A DNA stretch of 64,000 nucleotides from Lacticaseibacillus suilingensis. GTDB lineage: Bacteria; Bacillota; Bacilli; Lactobacillales; Lactobacillaceae. The DNA is taken from positions 1 to 64,000 of the forward strand of contig NZ_BOLV01000003.1 of NCBI RefSeq assembly GCF_016861845.1, read 5' to 3'. Below are positions 16,137 through 24,176 of this stretch, piece after piece. A program made the position numbers and the translations under genes. How positions within the stretch are numbered: position 1 is the first letter of the stretch; every line of letters begins with the position of its first letter. The notes beneath the pieces are model-generated. The model had not been told where the DNA came from. It was given only the letters and a program-made list of their open reading frames with translations, and ran no database searches.

Positions 16137-17027
16137 TTATTCATCTGGCGCACTGCCCACCCCTGGCCGGGCTTGCCCGCTGGCCGGCACGTGCACCCCT
16201 TGCTGGTTCGGATTGGTCAGGATGTACTGTTGAATGTAGCTTTCAATCTGCCGGTTTTGCGGCAAATCGGAGTGGCTGGCATCATCGCCAGACACGGTGA
16301 TCTGCGTGTAGTGCTTCACCTGGTTTTGGAAGATATACTTGCCACTCTCCACACTGGAAAGCGGCACGGTGCCGTCGCCACTATACGTCGCCGTCCCCGC
16401 CAAGGAGTACACGGTGAGACTGGTCGGCAGATTCTTTTTGGCTTTAATCAGGTCCACCAACATTTGCGTGCGGTTGCTGGCGTTACTTTCTTCCAAATTG
16501 TACGGTGTGCCAATGGTCATCAGGTCGCTAATCGTCATTGAAGCGCTGGCGTAATACTTTTCCAAGAACAAAGTCCAGATCAGGCCGCCGTTACTGTGGC
16601 CGATTCCTTTGAATCGATTGAAATGGTAGGTCGCCATCAGCTTCTTCAAGGCAATGTTAAACCAGCGGGCCTGCTTTTTGATGTTGTTGTAGCCATCCTT
16701 GTTGTTCTCAAAAGCCACCACGATGTACGGTTCGTTATCGCGGGCGGCGATACTCCCAGTGGAAGTCATGCTGCCGTCGGTTTTCACCGTCACCTTAAGC
16801 AAACTGTGGCCGCTGGTGCGTTGATTAAGCGTGGTGATCAAGCCGTTAAACCGGTTCTGGGTGGCTGAGCTACCAGGCACCAGAATCACCGGCGCCATGC
16901 GGGAGTCGTGAATGACCTGGGTCTGCTTCACCTGGCCGCGCATCCAAATGGTCGCTGGGATGAACAAGCCAAGCGCAACGGCGAGACCGAGGAGGCTGAG
17001 CAAAATCGTGCGTCCAGTTTTAGACAT
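16137..17027 (-). CDS. DUF915-family alpha/beta hydrolase, membrane-anchored
   Basis: 296 residues. A single N-terminal hydrophobic helix (about residues 8-27) acts as a signal anchor, followed by an extracellular alpha/beta-hydrolase domain with VILVPGSSATQNRF, the nucleophile elbow GIGHSNGG, and late Asp/His (GDDASHSD). DUF915 hydrolases are common in lactobacilli and have no firm substrate. The start is ATG 17027 with AGGAGGTG upstream, overlapping the end of the EIIC-like gene by 8 nt, so the two genes form an operon. Confidence 0.82.
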   Translation of the reverse strand: MSKTGRTILLSLLGLAVALGLFIPATIWMRGQVKQTQVIHDSRMAPVILVPGSSATQNRFNGLITTLNQRTSGHSLLKVTVKTDGSMTSTGSIAARDNEPYIVVAFENNKDGYNNIKKQARWFNIALKKLMATYHFNRFKGIGHSNGGLIWTLFLEKYYASASMTISDLMTIGTPYNLEESNASNRTQMLVDLIKAKKNLPTSLTVYSLAGTATYSGDGTVPLSSVESGKYIFQNQVKHYTQITVSGDDASHSDLPQNRQIESYIQQYILTNPNQQGVHVPASGQARPGVGSAPDE

Positions 17028-18159
17028 CCGGCGCCACCTCCTCCAGCATTTTGACAAATGGCCAGTAGATCGCCACCGAAGCCGCTAGACCAATCACAGC
17101 CACAATCAGCGCCGGCCAGTTACCATTGGTGGCCAGCCAAGCCAACATCGGCCCGGGCGTCGTGGCCGGGACATGGTAGACCGCAGCGGTCATGAGGTGC
17201 AGGTGCAGCGCGACCCAAGCCAGCGCCGTCGCGGCCAGTGGGGCCAATGTGAATGGAATCAGCATTAACGGATTGAGCAGCAGCGGATAGCCCACCAGCA
17301 GTGGCAAATTGAGATTAACCAACCCAGGGACCAAGCTCCATTTGGCCAGCTGACGCTGGGTGCGCCGCCGATCTGCCAGCAAAATCGCAATGATGAGCCC
17401 AAGCGTGCCGCCGACCCCGCCAAACAGCGCGAACGGTCGATACAACGTGCCGATCGTGGTCAGGTAGGGGACGGTTTTATGGGCAAGGACGGCGGTCAGA
17501 TTCGCCGTGGCGGTTGGCCCGGTCAACAACGGCGAAAGTGGGTCAATAAGTGGCGTCAGGCCAAACCAAGCCAGCACGCTGTTAGCAATCACGGCGAGCA
17601 AGACGCCGACGCCGCCGTGGGGAATGCCGGTAAAACTCGGGCTGATTTCGCCCACGGCAAGCGCGTTGAGGCCCAGGCGGATAGCCACCGCAAAAATGAT
17701 GATGAGGCTGGCCGTGAGCCGCGGCCGCGCCAGATTAAGCAGCCACCCGACGAGCAGACCAAATACTAGGCCCATTAGCAGGCCACCTAGCCCTAAGCCT
17801 GGCCCTAACATCGCTAGCCGCGTGGTGTTGAGTACCAGAAACCCGACCCCTGCCACTAACATGGCCAACGTAGGATTGCGGCGTGCCACGGCGCGGGCGG
17901 CGAAAATCGCCGTCAAGAGGCCAAGCAGCCCAAGGGTATAGGCTGTCAGCATCGACAGGCCTTGGCGAATTAAAGCGTAGCCCGGTAGCCAACTTTTAAT
18001 GCCAAAGACCTCCGTGAAAAACCCGTTCCGGGAAAAAGCCGCAACCAACAGGGCCTGTGCGTAAGTCCCAAGAAGCACGAGCGGCAGTAAGGGCTGAAAA
18101 GTCGCAGTTAGGATTTCATAAAAGCGGCTGTGAAAATAACGGTGCAACAACTTTTTCAT
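17020..18159 (-). CDS. Orphan PTS EIIC-like permease (lactose/cellobiose superfamily)
   Basis: 379 residues with about ten membrane segments. The C-terminal half carries a CelB-like signature, GYPLLLNPLMLIPFTLAPL, and the middle carries GIPHGGVGVLLAVI. It is shorter than ordinary CelB-type EIIC proteins (about 440) and no EIIA or EIIB gene is adjacent, so it may not be a sugar transporter in the usual sense. The start is ATG 18159 with GGAGG upstream. It is followed by the DUF915 hydrolase in the same operon. Confidence 0.65.
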   Translation of the reverse strand: MKKLLHRYFHSRFYEILTATFQPLLPLVLLGTYAQALLVAAFSRNGFFTEVFGIKSWLPGYALIRQGLSMLTAYTLGLLGLLTAIFAARAVARRNPTLAMLVAGVGFLVLNTTRLAMLGPGLGLGGLLMGLVFGLLVGWLLNLARPRLTASLIIIFAVAIRLGLNALAVGEISPSFTGIPHGGVGVLLAVIANSVLAWFGLTPLIDPLSPLLTGPTATANLTAVLAHKTVPYLTTIGTLYRPFALFGGVGGTLGLIIAILLADRRRTQRQLAKWSLVPGLVNLNLPLLVGYPLLLNPLMLIPFTLAPLAATALAWVALHLHLMTAAVYHVPATTPGPMLAWLATNGNWPALIVAVIGLAASVAIYWPFVKMLEEVAPDV

Positions 18160-18177
18160 GACGAATCCTCCGTTGTC

Positions 18178-18186
18178 ATTATACCA
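18178..18186 (-). promoter_or_regulatory. Extended -10 promoter element for the EIIC-like operon
   Basis: On the minus strand TGGTATAAT forms an extended -10 (TGnTATAAT) about 19 nt before the start codon. No good -35 is visible. Confidence 0.5.
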
Positions 18187-18250
18187 AGAAACACGACGAT
18201 TTCCTCGGACTGCGCGAAGCGATTGTTATTTATTTCCCGGGCAATGAGCC

Positions 18251-18291
18251 CGCAAAAAAGCGGCCGTCTCCCCCAGACGGTCGCTTCTCCC
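18251..18291 (-). terminator. Intrinsic terminator of the GH31 gene
   Basis: AAGCGACCGTCT pairs with AGACGGCCGCTT, followed by TTTTTTG on the minus strand, about 30-60 nt after the GH31 stop. Confidence 0.8.
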
Positions 18292-18319
18292 ATATTTACC
18301 GGTTGTTGATTACGGTCAG

Positions 18320-21300
18320 TTAGTTTTGCTTGCGCCGGGAGAACCCAAGACCCCCGAGTAAGCTGAGTAGTGCAACGCCAAGGGCTGCCAGCGGGGTGGT
18401 CGACTCGCCGGTCTTCGGTAGCGTCTTCTTGCCGGCGGCTTTGGTGATCGCCGCCACTTTTTGTTGCTGCGTTGCTTTTTTATCCTGCTTCAACTTAGCA
18501 ACTTGGTTGTCAGCTGGCGCAGGTTTGGTGCCTTGATCATGCTTGCCGGTTTGCTCACCCTGAGCCACCGGCTTGAGGATGGCCAAAGCCTCTTGCAAAG
18601 CGGTGGTGGCCGCTTCGACTTGCGCCGCGGTGGCATTTGGATTAGCCGCTACCGCTTGGGCAGCAGCTAAGGCATCAGCCACGCCGACATAGCTTTGGGC
18701 GGTGTAGTGAGCCGCATCCTTAGCCGCTTTTTCGGCCTTAGCAATCGCCGCTTGGAAGGCGGTCTTATCCACCACCACTGGCTTAGCCTTGAGGCCGGCC
18801 AGCGCCGCGGTCAGCTGAATCGCCGCATCATCAATGGTGTCCTGCGTGGCGGCATCATCGCCCACCACTGCAGCCGCGTTGCTGATCGCGTCGGCAAGGG
18901 CTTGCTGAGAGTCTACGGTGTAGCCGCTGGCGTCGACCCCTTGCGCAAGCTTCAATGACTCAGCCAAAACGGCTTTGTCGAGGTGCGTGGCCGGGGTGAG
19001 GCCTTTGACGGCATCAATCAGGCTTTGTTGCGCCGTATCGATGGCCACTTGGTCAGCCGCACTGTCATCAGCGACGGTTTGGCCTTGTGTCAGCGCATCG
19101 GCAACGGCTTGCCAGCTATCAGCGGTGTAATGCTCTGGATTCAGGGCCTTGGCGGTAGCGATGCTTTGCCGCAAGCCAGCCTTGGCGGGATCCAGATAGG
19201 TTAACTCAACGGCGGCTGGTGCTTCTAGGAAGGCTTCCTTGCTGATTTGGTTAACCAGCATTGGATCCGTCAACGCCAACTTCAGCGCATCCCCGGACAG
19301 TGGCTTCTTCGCGGTTAACGTGAAGGTCGCCAGGTCCAAGTCGCCGCTTAAGCGGTCAGCTTCACCCTTGTTTGAGAAGATCAGATACAGATCTTCGCTG
19401 CCATCAGAGTGCAACCGGCTCTTGGAGAAGTTGATCATGTTCTTCGTCGCGTCGGTGGCCTGGACGTTACCAAAGGTCAGTTCCTTGCTGGTATACGGAA
19501 TGTGCACGGACAGGGCGTTCACGCCGGTCAGATCATGGCCTTGCAAGGTCACGGTGATGGTGTCGCCTGGCTGGTAACTGGTCTTGTCCGTCTTGAGAGT
19601 CAAAGTGCCAGTTGGTACAGCCTCATCCCAAGTCGTGACGGCGGTGCCGAGGTGCGTTTCGACATAGTTAATGTCATAGGCATCGATGGTGCCGTTTTGG
19701 TTCATGTCACCATTTTCAACATAACCATCAAAGTCGGAGTCCTTACCATGAGTCAAGCCAGCGTAGTTCCGCAGGGAGGTTTCGTCGTCATCGGTCCAGG
19801 TGCCGTCGTTGGTCAAATCGCCAGGCCAGTGCGGCTTGGTGCCTTCCTTCTTGAACAGCAGGAATTCTTGACCCGAAACGAATTGGCCAACTGACATCCC
19901 TTTTGGCACGGTGAAGCGCACAAAGTAAGCTTTCAAGCCGCTGAGGTCAACGGTCTTTTCCTGACCGTTGGCGGCCCAACCGCGCGTCTGAATCGGATCG
20001 CTCCAGTGCACCCCGTCGATGGAAACCGAGATATCCAGGCCGGTGATGGTCCCGTTACCGCCATCCACGCGCGGCACGTAGGTGAAGTGGTCCAATTCGT
20101 ACACATTGCGCAGTTCAACCAGCATGGACAGCGGCGTGGCATCTTGCTTGGCATCCGGGCCGGTGAACCAATTGGTATGCGCCGTCGAGTTCAAGTCAAG
20201 ATCGAAGAGCAGTTCTGGACCCATATCCTCCTGCCAGATGTCGGTGCCAGTGATGTTGGAGTCAGTGCTCCGAACCACAATGCCCTTGATGGCATCCTGC
20301 AGCGGATCATCATCGGTGCTCATGTTCTGCACATCCGTCCACGCCCCGGCGCCATCAGCGGTAATCGCCTGAATTTGCACGGTATGGTCGCTCTTCACCA
20401 GCAAGCCATCTAGGATAAAGCTGGTGCCTTGCACATTGGCGTGGAGCACCCCGTCGAGCTTTAGGTTATAGCCGGTGGCGCCTTCAACAGCATCCCAAGT
20501 CATGCCGATTTGCCGGGCATCGGTGGTGTCAGCTTGCTGGGTCAGGTTGGTGACGGCAGGCACAGCATCATTTTGCGCTGGCAGTGCATTGACTGGGGCC
20601 GCGGTGGTATCAACGCCGTCAACGGTCAAGACAATGCCATTTTGAGTGACATCGGTGGCGCCTAATTTCACGCGCAGGAAGGCTTGCTCGATGCCGGTGC
20701 CAATGCCCTTCAGGTAGTCATTGATCAGGTAAGCCTGGTCATAGAAGTAGACATTCGTGCCAGCGTTGAAGGCTTCTAAGCTATCCACTGCAGTGAGGGT
20801 GACGGTTTTGCCGCCAACCGTGGCGGTGACGCTAGCTGGCGCCGTCTTGCTGCGAATATCAAATTCGGTGGTGCGATCAGTGACCATGTTGGCGTAGCTG
20901 CCGGTCATCGGATCAACGGTGACGGTGAGCTTAGTACCTTGCAGGTCAGAGGTGATAGTGGTCTTGCTGGACTGACCATTCAGGTATTCCTTGGAAATCC
21001 CATCATCTTCGTAGTTCGTCGTGGTGGTCTTGCCGTTAGCGTAAATCTGGAACTGCCGCTGGCTGAGATCCATTTTGTCTGGCGTATTATGCGCAGGCGT
21101 GGTGGCAATAATTGAGCCGGCTTTGACGAAAATTGGCAGCTTCCAAATCGGGGCATCAAAGTTATTGATGACCTGACCGCCTTGGTATTCCTTGCCGGTG
21201 TAGTAGTCAATCCAGACTTGGTTGGCATCTGGCAGGTAAATGCCATTGCGCACGTCATTGCCTTGCGCGTCGGCGTTGGTGTCCTGGTAAACTGGTGCCA

Positions 21301-23533
21301 CCAGGAAGTCGTCGCCCCACATGTATTCGTATTTCACCAGATCCGTGTAGGTTTCTGGCAGATTTGAATAGTCGAGGAAGAGCGCCCGCACCATTGGCTT
21401 GCCGTCGAAGGTGGATTGCGCCGCCGCGGTATAAATATACGGCATCAGCATCGACTTTTGCTTCAGGTAAGCGCGGTTGATGTTGGTGGTCGCCTCATCA
21501 AAGACAAATGGATTCTTTGGATTGCTGCCCCAACCATCCATGTTGAGTTCGATTGGCGTGAAGGTCTTCCACTGGAAGTCGCGAATGTTGATAATCGGGT
21601 TCTTGCCGCCGAAAATCCCATCCAAGTCAGAGCCGACATTCGGCTGGCCGGATAAGCCTTCGCCGATGTACGTTGGAATGTGGAAGCGGATGTATTCCCA
21701 TTCGCCGCCGGTTTGGTCGCCATCCCAAACACCCGCATAGTGCTGGGTGCCAGCCCAGCCGTTCAAGGTGATGATGAAGGGCCGAATACTGTCGCCGTTC
21801 ACTTGTTCCATCATATCAGTGGCAGTTTCGATGCCATCAAGCCCGAAGGAGTACCCAGGGCCCACCCAAGCCACATCGGTCTTCAGCGCCACGACCCCGG
21901 CGGCGACTTCAGCGGCGAAATCGCGGTCCTTGTTGGTCGGGTTATCAGGGTCCACGGGCTTCAGGTTTTGCTGAGTCCACAAGCCGACTTGAATGCCGCG
22001 CTCATTGGCGTACTGGATAAATCCCTTCAAGTTTTCGATGTTGCCAGCCAAGCTATCCGTTTGGCCGTAGCCAGCGCCATAGCCGTCGTTTGGCAGGAAC
22101 CAGCCCAGTGGCATGTCATGCGCGATGTATTCATCGATGACTTCGCGGGCGGAGAATTGATAGTTATCCTTTTCCCCGTTCAAGGATTCCAGCGTGCCGG
22201 TTTGGCCAGCCGGGACCTTATCCGGTTCGTATTCCTTGTAAGTCTTGCCATCTGGGAACTTGATGCCGCCGTACGTGCCTTCTGGAACTTCGACCCAGAT
22301 ATCGCGGTTATAAGCGTTCAAGTGGGCTTCATAGAAAGCATAATGCGGCATCAAAGCCGGCAGGCCGGTGAGTTCTTGGTAATCGTGAATCAAGGCGTAA
22401 GCCGTGTCATCGAAGAAGTAAACCGCATCGAAGCGATCTTCCTCGTGGTTAGCCGTAATTTCGCCATTATTCGCGGTGTCAAAATTGTAGGTCCCCGGCT
22501 TGAAGGTGTTGCGCACCACGCCGTAACCCGCAGTGGACCAGTAGAACGGATTCGGTGACGCTACCCCGCCATCAACCCAGTCATTGGTCTTGAGAATCTT
22601 GATTTCCTTACCCTTCATGGTGAATTCACCGTTTTGGGTGCCACCGCCGAAGTACTGACTGCCAGCAGCGTCCTTCAGATATTGCGTCGACCCCCCGGCC
22701 GTCACTTCCAAAGGCTTGCTTTCCGCCAGCACAATCTTGTTGTTGTGCAGCACTGACATCAACCCGGTGGCCTTGGCGAACTGAATTTGAATCGCATCAG
22801 TGCCGATGGTCCAGCCCGCGTCAGTGGTGGTCAAGGTCGAGGCATTGAACGCCGCCTTGTCATAGTCATCTAAGGCCTGCGGGAAAATCTTGGCGTTGAG
22901 CCCTTCCTTGGACTGTGCCGGGTCGCCGTACTCACCGCTTGGATCAACATAATAGCGGAACATCTTATCGGTGAGCACGCTGACATGCGCCTTTTGCCCG
23001 TTTTGATAGGTGACTTCGTAGACGTTGGTTTGCTTCTCGACATTGGTGATCGGATTAGCCACCGTATCATCGCTGACTGCATCGTCTGCACTTTGATCAT
23101 CTGCCGCGGGTTGACCGGCGGCTTGTTTGGCCGCTTGATCTGCGCTTTGGTCTGCCGTTTGATCAGTGGCGGCATCAGCAGCCGGCTTTGCCTCTTGCTC
23201 TACCCCAGGGGCCGGATCCGCTTTAACGTCTGCAGCAGCCGCCGACTCCCCAGCCGGTGCTGCTTCTGGTGTTGCTTGCTGTGCCGCTGGTGCTTCAACC
23301 TGCTTACCCGTAGCAGTTGTGGCATCGGTGGTGGCATCGGCGGTTTGATCAGTTTGCGGCTGGTCAGCTTGCGCCTGCGTGTCTTGAACTGCAGCTTCCT
23401 CCTTCGCTGCTGGTTGCTGCGTTGCCGCGTGAACATGATACCCACTTAGTCCTGAGACTGTTAAGAACGAAAGGACTGCCGTACTGTAAAGCAGGCCTTT
23501 GAACTTGAAAGTGGTGGACTTCCCATGTGCCAT
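18320..23533 (-). CDS. Cell-wall-anchored GH31 glycosidase, probably alpha-N-acetylgalactosaminidase, with CBM32, dockerin-like and cohesin-like modules
   Basis: 1737 residues. Signal peptide 1-37; Ala/Asp/Gln-rich linker 38-160; GH31 beta-sandwich and barrel about 165-730; C-terminal GH31 beta domains to about 980; fibronectin-III-like 988-1072; CBM32 1073-1230; dockerin-like pair of calcium loops (DLTNDGTWTDDD, DMNQNGTIDAYD; 1239-1288); cohesin-like domain 1308-1445; three FIVAR modules 1450 to about 1650; LPKTG anchor. The candidate nucleophile is D553 in KTDVAW and the candidate acid/base is D606 in VWDGDQ. KTDVAWVGPGYS and the architecture resemble GH31 enzymes that remove alpha-GalNAc from mucin (subfamily 18). 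The start has AGGAGG 9 nt upstream. Confidence 0.8.
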   Translation of the reverse strand: MAHGKSTTFKFKGLLYSTAVLSFLTVSGLSGYHVHAATQQPAAKEEAAVQDTQAQADQPQTDQTADATTDATTATGKQVEAPAAQQATPEAAPAGESAAAADVKADPAPGVEQEAKPAADAATDQTADQSADQAAKQAAGQPAADDQSADDAVSDDTVANPITNVEKQTNVYEVTYQNGQKAHVSVLTDKMFRYYVDPSGEYGDPAQSKEGLNAKIFPQALDDYDKAAFNASTLTTTDAGWTIGTDAIQIQFAKATGLMSVLHNNKIVLAESKPLEVTAGGSTQYLKDAAGSQYFGGGTQNGEFTMKGKEIKILKTNDWVDGGVASPNPFYWSTAGYGVVRNTFKPGTYNFDTANNGEITANHEEDRFDAVYFFDDTAYALIHDYQELTGLPALMPHYAFYEAHLNAYNRDIWVEVPEGTYGGIKFPDGKTYKEYEPDKVPAGQTGTLESLNGEKDNYQFSAREVIDEYIAHDMPLGWFLPNDGYGAGYGQTDSLAGNIENLKGFIQYANERGIQVGLWTQQNLKPVDPDNPTNKDRDFAAEVAAGVVALKTDVAWVGPGYSFGLDGIETATDMMEQVNGDSIRPFIITLNGWAGTQHYAGVWDGDQTGGEWEYIRFHIPTYIGEGLSGQPNVGSDLDGIFGGKNPIINIRDFQWKTFTPIELNMDGWGSNPKNPFVFDEATTNINRAYLKQKSMLMPYIYTAAAQSTFDGKPMVRALFLDYSNLPETYTDLVKYEYMWGDDFLVAPVYQDTNADAQGNDVRNGIYLPDANQVWIDYYTGKEYQGGQVINNFDAPIWKLPIFVKAGSIIATTPAHNTPDKMDLSQRQFQIYANGKTTTTNYEDDGISKEYLNGQSSKTTITSDLQGTKLTVTVDPMTGSYANMVTDRTTEFDIRSKTAPASVTATVGGKTVTLTAVDSLEAFNAGTNVYFYDQAYLINDYLKGIGTGIEQAFLRVKLGATDVTQNGIVLTVDGVDTTAAPVNALPAQNDAVPAVTNLTQQADTTDARQIGMTWDAVEGATGYNLKLDGVLHANVQGTSFILDGLLVKSDHTVQIQAITADGAGAWTDVQNMSTDDDPLQDAIKGIVVRSTDSNITGTDIWQEDMGPELLFDLDLNSTAHTNWFTGPDAKQDATPLSMLVELRNVYELDHFTYVPRVDGGNGTITGLDISVSIDGVHWSDPIQTRGWAANGQEKTVDLSGLKAYFVRFTVPKGMSVGQFVSGQEFLLFKKEGTKPHWPGDLTNDGTWTDDDETSLRNYAGLTHGKDSDFDGYVENGDMNQNGTIDAYDINYVETHLGTAVTTWDEAVPTGTLTLKTDKTSYQPGDTITVTLQGHDLTGVNALSVHIPYTSKELTFGNVQATDATKNMINFSKSRLHSDGSEDLYLIFSNKGEADRLSGDLDLATFTLTAKKPLSGDALKLALTDPMLVNQISKEAFLEAPAAVELTYLDPAKAGLRQSIATAKALNPEHYTADSWQAVADALTQGQTVADDSAADQVAIDTAQQSLIDAVKGLTPATHLDKAVLAESLKLAQGVDASGYTVDSQQALADAISNAAAVVGDDAATQDTIDDAAIQLTAALAGLKAKPVVVDKTAFQAAIAKAEKAAKDAAHYTAQSYVGVADALAAAQAVAANPNATAAQVEAATTALQEALAILKPVAQGEQTGKHDQGTKPAPADNQVAKLKQDKKATQQQKVAAITKAAGKKTLPKTGESTTPLAALGVALLSLLGGLGFSRRKQN

Positions 23534-23618
23534 ACTCAGTTTCCTCCTTTTTGGTGCCCGGCTCGAAATTCGCCCGTGAGCCGGTTAGCTCAGACATTGA
23601 TACCCCCACTCCCCAGCA

Positions 23619-23632
23619 GTGGTACCAACCAC
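23619..23632. promoter_or_regulatory. Palindrome GTGGT-N4-ACCAC upstream of the GH31 gene
   Basis: A perfect 5-bp inverted repeat with a 4-bp spacer, about 90 nt before the GH31 start. The same geometry recurs upstream of the first PL8 gene (28220-28233), suggesting a shared regulator. Confidence 0.4.
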
Positions 23633-23742
23633 CGTGAGTGTATCCGGTTTCAAGTCGCGCCGCAAGCGGATCCCGTTGGTGCTAGCGTGGTTCACTCAAG
23701 GTAAAAATTTGTCCCCCTCACTTGCGCCGGGCAATAAATATT

Positions 23743-23883
23743 TTATTTCTTGGAACGATTTTTTCGCTTTTTGAATATTTGACCGAATTTCCTTGCATCA
23801 ACCGGTCTTTTAGGGCGGAAAATGCCTGATTGGTAGGTACGATTAACCCGGAAATCTTTTTTAAATCGAGCCACGATGCTCAT
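23743..23883 (-). CDS. Small highly basic protein, unknown
   Basis: 46 residues, about one third Lys/Arg, ending in KKRKNRSKK. ATG 23883 has AAGGTGA about 6 nt upstream. It lies in the leader between the distal ATACCAAT element (24055-24070) and the GH31 gene, in the same direction, with no terminator seen after it. I do not recognise a family. It could be a small nucleic-acid-binding or leader peptide, or a chance frame; the ribosome binding site and the unusual composition argue for listing it. Confidence 0.35.
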   Translation of the reverse strand: MSIVARFKKDFRVNRTYQSGIFRPKRPVDARKFGQIFKKRKNRSKK

Positions 23884-24054
23884 TATTTTCACCTTTTTAA
23901 CCACGTCAACAGCGCTGCTGTACACTTCTAAAAATGAGGACTTTCACCTTCGTTGTGATGGTCTAATAGTTTTCGTCAATTTTCACGAATTGGGTTTTTA
24001 AGCCCGAATTCAGGCCTATTAAACCGGCATTTGCCATTTCCAACCCCTAACCAC

Positions 24055-24070
24055 TTTTGTACATACCAAT
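24055..24070 (-). promoter_or_regulatory. ATTGGTATGTACAAAA element upstream of the GH31 unit
   Basis: This 16-mer is identical to the one at 28382-28397 upstream of the first PL8 gene, and is close to that at 34065-34080 upstream of the second. It may be a shared operator, or an extended -10 (TGGTATGTA). Confidence 0.45.
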
Positions 24071-24115
24071 AGTGAACGATGCCTAACTTGCAAAGCGCCT
24101 ACCGGTTTGCAGGCA

Positions 24116-24160
24116 CCAAAAAGCACCGTTCACCTGCGATTCACAGGGAACGGTGCCGGT
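24116..24160 (-). terminator. Intrinsic terminator of the first PL8 gene
   Basis: GCACCGTTCCCTG pairs with CAGGTGAACGGTGC with one bulge, then TTTTTGG on the minus strand. Confidence 0.7.
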
Positions 24161-24176
24161 TTAACTCACTGTGGTT

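Noticed and set aside
21680-22558. 292-codon plus-strand frame opposite the GH31 catalytic domain
   Set aside because: A shadow of the GH31 codons; no ribosome binding site or family resemblance.
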